A program made the position numbers and the translations under genes. Of a stretch of DNA of 7,602 nucleotides, positions 6,404 to 7,602 are shown piece by piece. How positions within the stretch are numbered: position 1 is the stretch's first letter; each line of letters opens with the position of its first letter. Below the pieces are notes generated by a model, which was given only the letters and a program-made list of their open reading frames with translations, had not been told where the DNA came from and did no database searches. The stretch comes from an uncultured Actinomycetes bacterium. GTDB lineage: Bacteria; Actinomycetota; Thermoleophilia; Solirubrobacterales; 70-9. Location: the NCBI GenBank assembly GCA_946886425.1, contig CAMPIP010000110.1:1-7602 (forward strand). Direction: 5' to 3'.

Positions 6404-6409
6404 ACATTA
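6404..6409 (-). promoter_or_regulatory. -10 box (TAATGT) of minus-strand lipoprotein gene
   Basis: On the minus strand TAATGT fits TANNNT and ends 9 nt before ATG 6394, with no Shine-Dalgarno site in the gap (TCCACCCGC). Spacing and flanks (CG before, TCC after) equal those of the plus-strand box at 6468. Confidence 0.5.
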
Positions 6410-6467
6410 CGGTCCCGGCTGGCCCCCCGGGGCGGCGGCTCGCGGTCGGGTCGGCGGCCACGGCGCG

Positions 6468-6473
6468 TAACGT
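6468..6473 (+). promoter_or_regulatory. -10 box (TAACGT) of GH92 gene
   Basis: TAACGT fits TANNNT and ends 9 nt before ATG 6483, with no Shine-Dalgarno site in the gap (TCCCGGGTC). The hexamer is identical to that before the gene at 217. A leaderless transcript is inferred. Confidence 0.5.
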
Positions 6474-6482
6474 TCCCGGGTC

Positions 6483-7602
6483 ATGCGCCGCGCGGGACCG
6501 ATCGCAGTGCTGGCCCTGTTCGCCCTCGTGCTGGCCGCGTCGCCGGCCGCGGCGACGAGCCCCGTCGACCGCGTCGACCCCTTTGCCGGTACCCGTCCCG
6601 GCCCGCGCACCTTCGGCGGCGGCCACAACTTCCCCGGCGCGACGACCCCGTTCGGGATGGTTCAGCTCGGCCCCGACACGACCCCGGCGGCGCCGCACTC
6701 GGGCGGCTACGACCACCGCGACAACCACGTCTCCGGCTTCAGCCTCACCCACCTGAACGGCGCCGGCTGCGCCCTCTACGGCGACTTCCCGCTGCTGCCG
6801 ACCACCGAGCCGCTGCGCGGATCCCCGGCGGCGCCGGGCGGCGGCCTCGACGGCCAGTTCCAGCCCGGCTTCACCCACCGCGAGGAGAGCGCCCGGCCGG
6901 GCTTCTACTCGGTCCGGCTCAACCCGGTGCGGGGCGGGGGCATCGACGTGGCGTTGACCGCGACGACCCGGACCGGGCTCGCCAGCTTCAGGTTCCCGGC
7001 CAGCCCTCACGCAAGCGTCCTCATCAACGCCGGCGGCAGCGCCCAGCCCGACGACCTCGCCGCGGTCAGCGTCGACCCGGGGCGCCGGGAAATCTCCGGG
7101 ACCGCCTCCAGCGGTCACTTCTGCGGCCAGCGGCCCCGCTACCGGGTCTACTTCGCGGCGGTTTTCGACCGGCCCTTCGCGGCCTCGGGGACCTGGCGCC
7201 GCGATGCGCTCGAACCGGGTGGCACCGCCGCCGAAGACACCCAGGCGCCCGCCGCCAACCCCCGCACCGCGCCGCCGCCGCCGACCACGCGCACGATGCC
7301 GCCGGCGCCGCAGCCGCCCTCCACGATGCGGGCGTCCGCCCCCACCCCGCCATCGCCGCTCAGCCGCACGAGAATCGCCCGGCGTGCGGTCAGCCTTGGC
7401 AACACCGGACGCAGCCCGCTCGCCCAACGGCGTCGCGGTCTTCATGAGCGGGTTCCTTCCTTGGCGACCGGCTGCGCCAAGGCGGCCGGATTCTGTACTT
7501 CCGCATTGACGCGGCCCAGCAGGACCATGGGCGACAAGCGCCAAACAAAGCGCCCCGGCAAAAGCGGCGTCACCGGATCGCGTGCGCTCGGCGCTCCGCC
7601 GA
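6483..7602 (+). CDS. Secreted GH92 family glycosidase (alpha-mannosidase-like), N-terminal part; similarity lost near 7220
   Basis: ATG 6483 opens a frame that runs to the window end without a stop (373 codons). A signal peptide (MRRAGPIAV, hydrophobic 7-19, cleavage near Ala24) is followed by the GH92 N-terminal beta-sandwich signature: VDPFAGT (31-37), HNFPGATTPFGMVQLGPDT (48-66), SGGYD (73-77), GFSLTHLNGAGC (85-96), YGDFPLLPT (99-107), then THREESARPGFYSVRL and RVYFAAVFDRPFAASGTW (221-238). GH92 enzymes are calcium-dependent exo-alpha-mannosidases, usually 700 residues or more, so the catalytic domain would lie beyond the window. After about residue 245 the translation becomes Pro/Thr/Arg-rich (residues ~258-300) and no longer looks like GH92 in any plus frame. 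The usual strand after GTW (a GAYVxFDT-type segment) is missing. The gene may be broken by a rearrangement or an assembly join. Confidence 0.8.
   Translation, partial: MRRAGPIAVLALFALVLAASPAAATSPVDRVDPFAGTRPGPRTFGGGHNFPGATTPFGMVQLGPDTTPAAPHSGGYDHRDNHVSGFSLTHLNGAGCALYGDFPLLPTTEPLRGSPAAPGGGLDGQFQPGFTHREESARPGFYSVRLNPVRGGGIDVALTATTRTGLASFRFPASPHASVLINAGGSAQPDDLAAVSVDPGRREISGTASSGHFCGQRPRYRVYFAAVFDRPFAASGTWRRDALEPGGTAAEDTQAPAANPRTAPPPPTTRTMPPAPQPPSTMRASAPTPPSPLSRTRIARRAVSLGNTGRSPLAQRRRGLHERVPSLATGCAKAAGFCTSALTRPSRTMGDKRQTKRPGKSGVTGSRALGAPP
7356..7445 (-). CDS. Possible 5' end of an unidentified gene (MKTATPLGERAASG...)
   Basis: On the minus strand ATG 7445 overlaps the preceding stop as ATGA and has AAGGAAGGA 8 nt upstream, a strong start signal. 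The first 30 codons read MKTATPLGERAASGVAKADR and on, with about 73 % G/C at third positions by hand count, like the gene before it and below the rest of the window. Beyond about 7355 the frame stays open but becomes Arg/Gly-rich and then runs antisense through GH92 coding sequence, so the real gene either stops being intact there or was never real. The product is not recognised. Confidence 0.25.
7442..7602 (-). CDS. C-terminal 52 residues of an unidentified protein (partial)
   Basis: Entering from the right edge on the minus strand, a frame reads GGAPSARDPVTPLLPG, then RFVWRLSPMVLLGRVN, and ends NPAALAQPVAKEGTRS with TGA at 7444-7442. The residue mix looks like a natural protein end, unlike the Arg/Pro-rich antisense frames elsewhere. 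Third-position G/C is 39 of 52 codons (75 %), lower than the other genes here. It overlaps the next ATG by ATGA. It conflicts with the still-open GH92 frame on the plus strand; at most one of the two is likely to be coding here. The family is not recognised. Confidence 0.4.
   Translation of the reverse strand, partial: GGAPSARDPVTPLLPGRFVWRLSPMVLLGRVNAEVQNPAALAQPVAKEGTRS
7454..7462 (-). promoter_or_regulatory. Ribosome binding site (AAGGAAGGA) before ATG 7445
   Basis: On the minus strand AAGGAAGGA ends 8 nt before ATG 7445, inside the end of the preceding frame. Together with the ATGA overlap it is the main evidence that the last ~160 bp carry a minus-strand operon. Confidence 0.4.

Larger units (their letters stand above)
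6401..6476. promoter_or_regulatory. Mirror-image divergent promoter region
   Basis: GGAACATTACG (6401-6411) and CGTAACGTTCC (6466-6476) are inverted copies, 10 of 11 matching. Each ends exactly 6 nt from its start codon (ATG 6394 on minus, ATG 6483 on plus). Between them is a 54-nt, very GC-rich stretch with CCCCCCGGGG. The arms hold the -10 boxes of both genes. They may also be binding half-sites for a regulator, but two similar promoters placed back to back would look the same. Confidence 0.6.

Noticed and set aside
7271..7283. GCC/GCCG microsatellite as a phase-variation tract in the GH92 gene
   Set aside because: The run is short (about four units), and no plus frame downstream restores GH92 similarity, so slippage there would not repair the gene.
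4835..7447. An 870-codon open frame on the plus strand
   Set aside because: It runs antisense to the ABC subunit and a lipoprotein, through the palindromic element, then out of frame through GH92. Its Arg/Gln/Pro-rich composition has no coherent domain.

Overview
The window is very GC-rich (roughly 70 % by eye, third codon positions mostly G or C). Gene content and style suggest an actinobacterium, most likely of the Thermoleophilia/Solirubrobacterales type: an AbiEi-like/DUF559 protein, short lipoproteins with acidic tails, heterodimeric ABC exporters and genes that appear to lack leaders. The taxon is inferred; no marker gene fixes it.

Layout. 1-65: the last codons of an unidentified gene. 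88-158: tRNA-Gln(CUG). 217-927 (+): a lipoprotein with a two-cysteine core and an acidic repetitive tail. It ends tail-to-tail with 924-1904 (-), a winged-helix plus PD-(D/E)XK (AbiEi-like/DUF559) protein; one palindromic CTAG gives both genes their stop codon. A strong 47-nt hairpin covers the start of the latter gene. 1917-3758 (-) and 3755-5524 (-) are the two translationally coupled halves of a heterodimeric ABC exporter. Sequence motifs predict one degenerate and one consensus ATP site. 5525-5752 has no gene but holds a 170-bp near-symmetrical palindromic element (5567-5736). 5753-6394 (-) is a second lipoprotein, transcribed divergently from 6483 onward (+), a secreted GH92 (alpha-mannosidase-like) protein.

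Four genes (217, 5524, 6394, 6483) have a TANNNT hexamer ending 7-9 nt before the start codon and no clear Shine-Dalgarno site. That is the layout expected of leaderless mRNAs. The divergent pair is arranged as a mirror image: two 11-nt arms, each ending 6 nt from its start codon.

The last ~400 bp look different. GH92-like sequence stops near residue 245 although the frame stays open, and the minus strand then shows an ATGA-coupled gene pair with a good ribosome binding site and lower GC3. This suggests a rearrangement, an insertion or an assembly chimera.

I see no defence island, CRISPR array or transposase. The least explained items are the palindromic element, the hairpin at the AbiEi-like gene start and the right-end junction.
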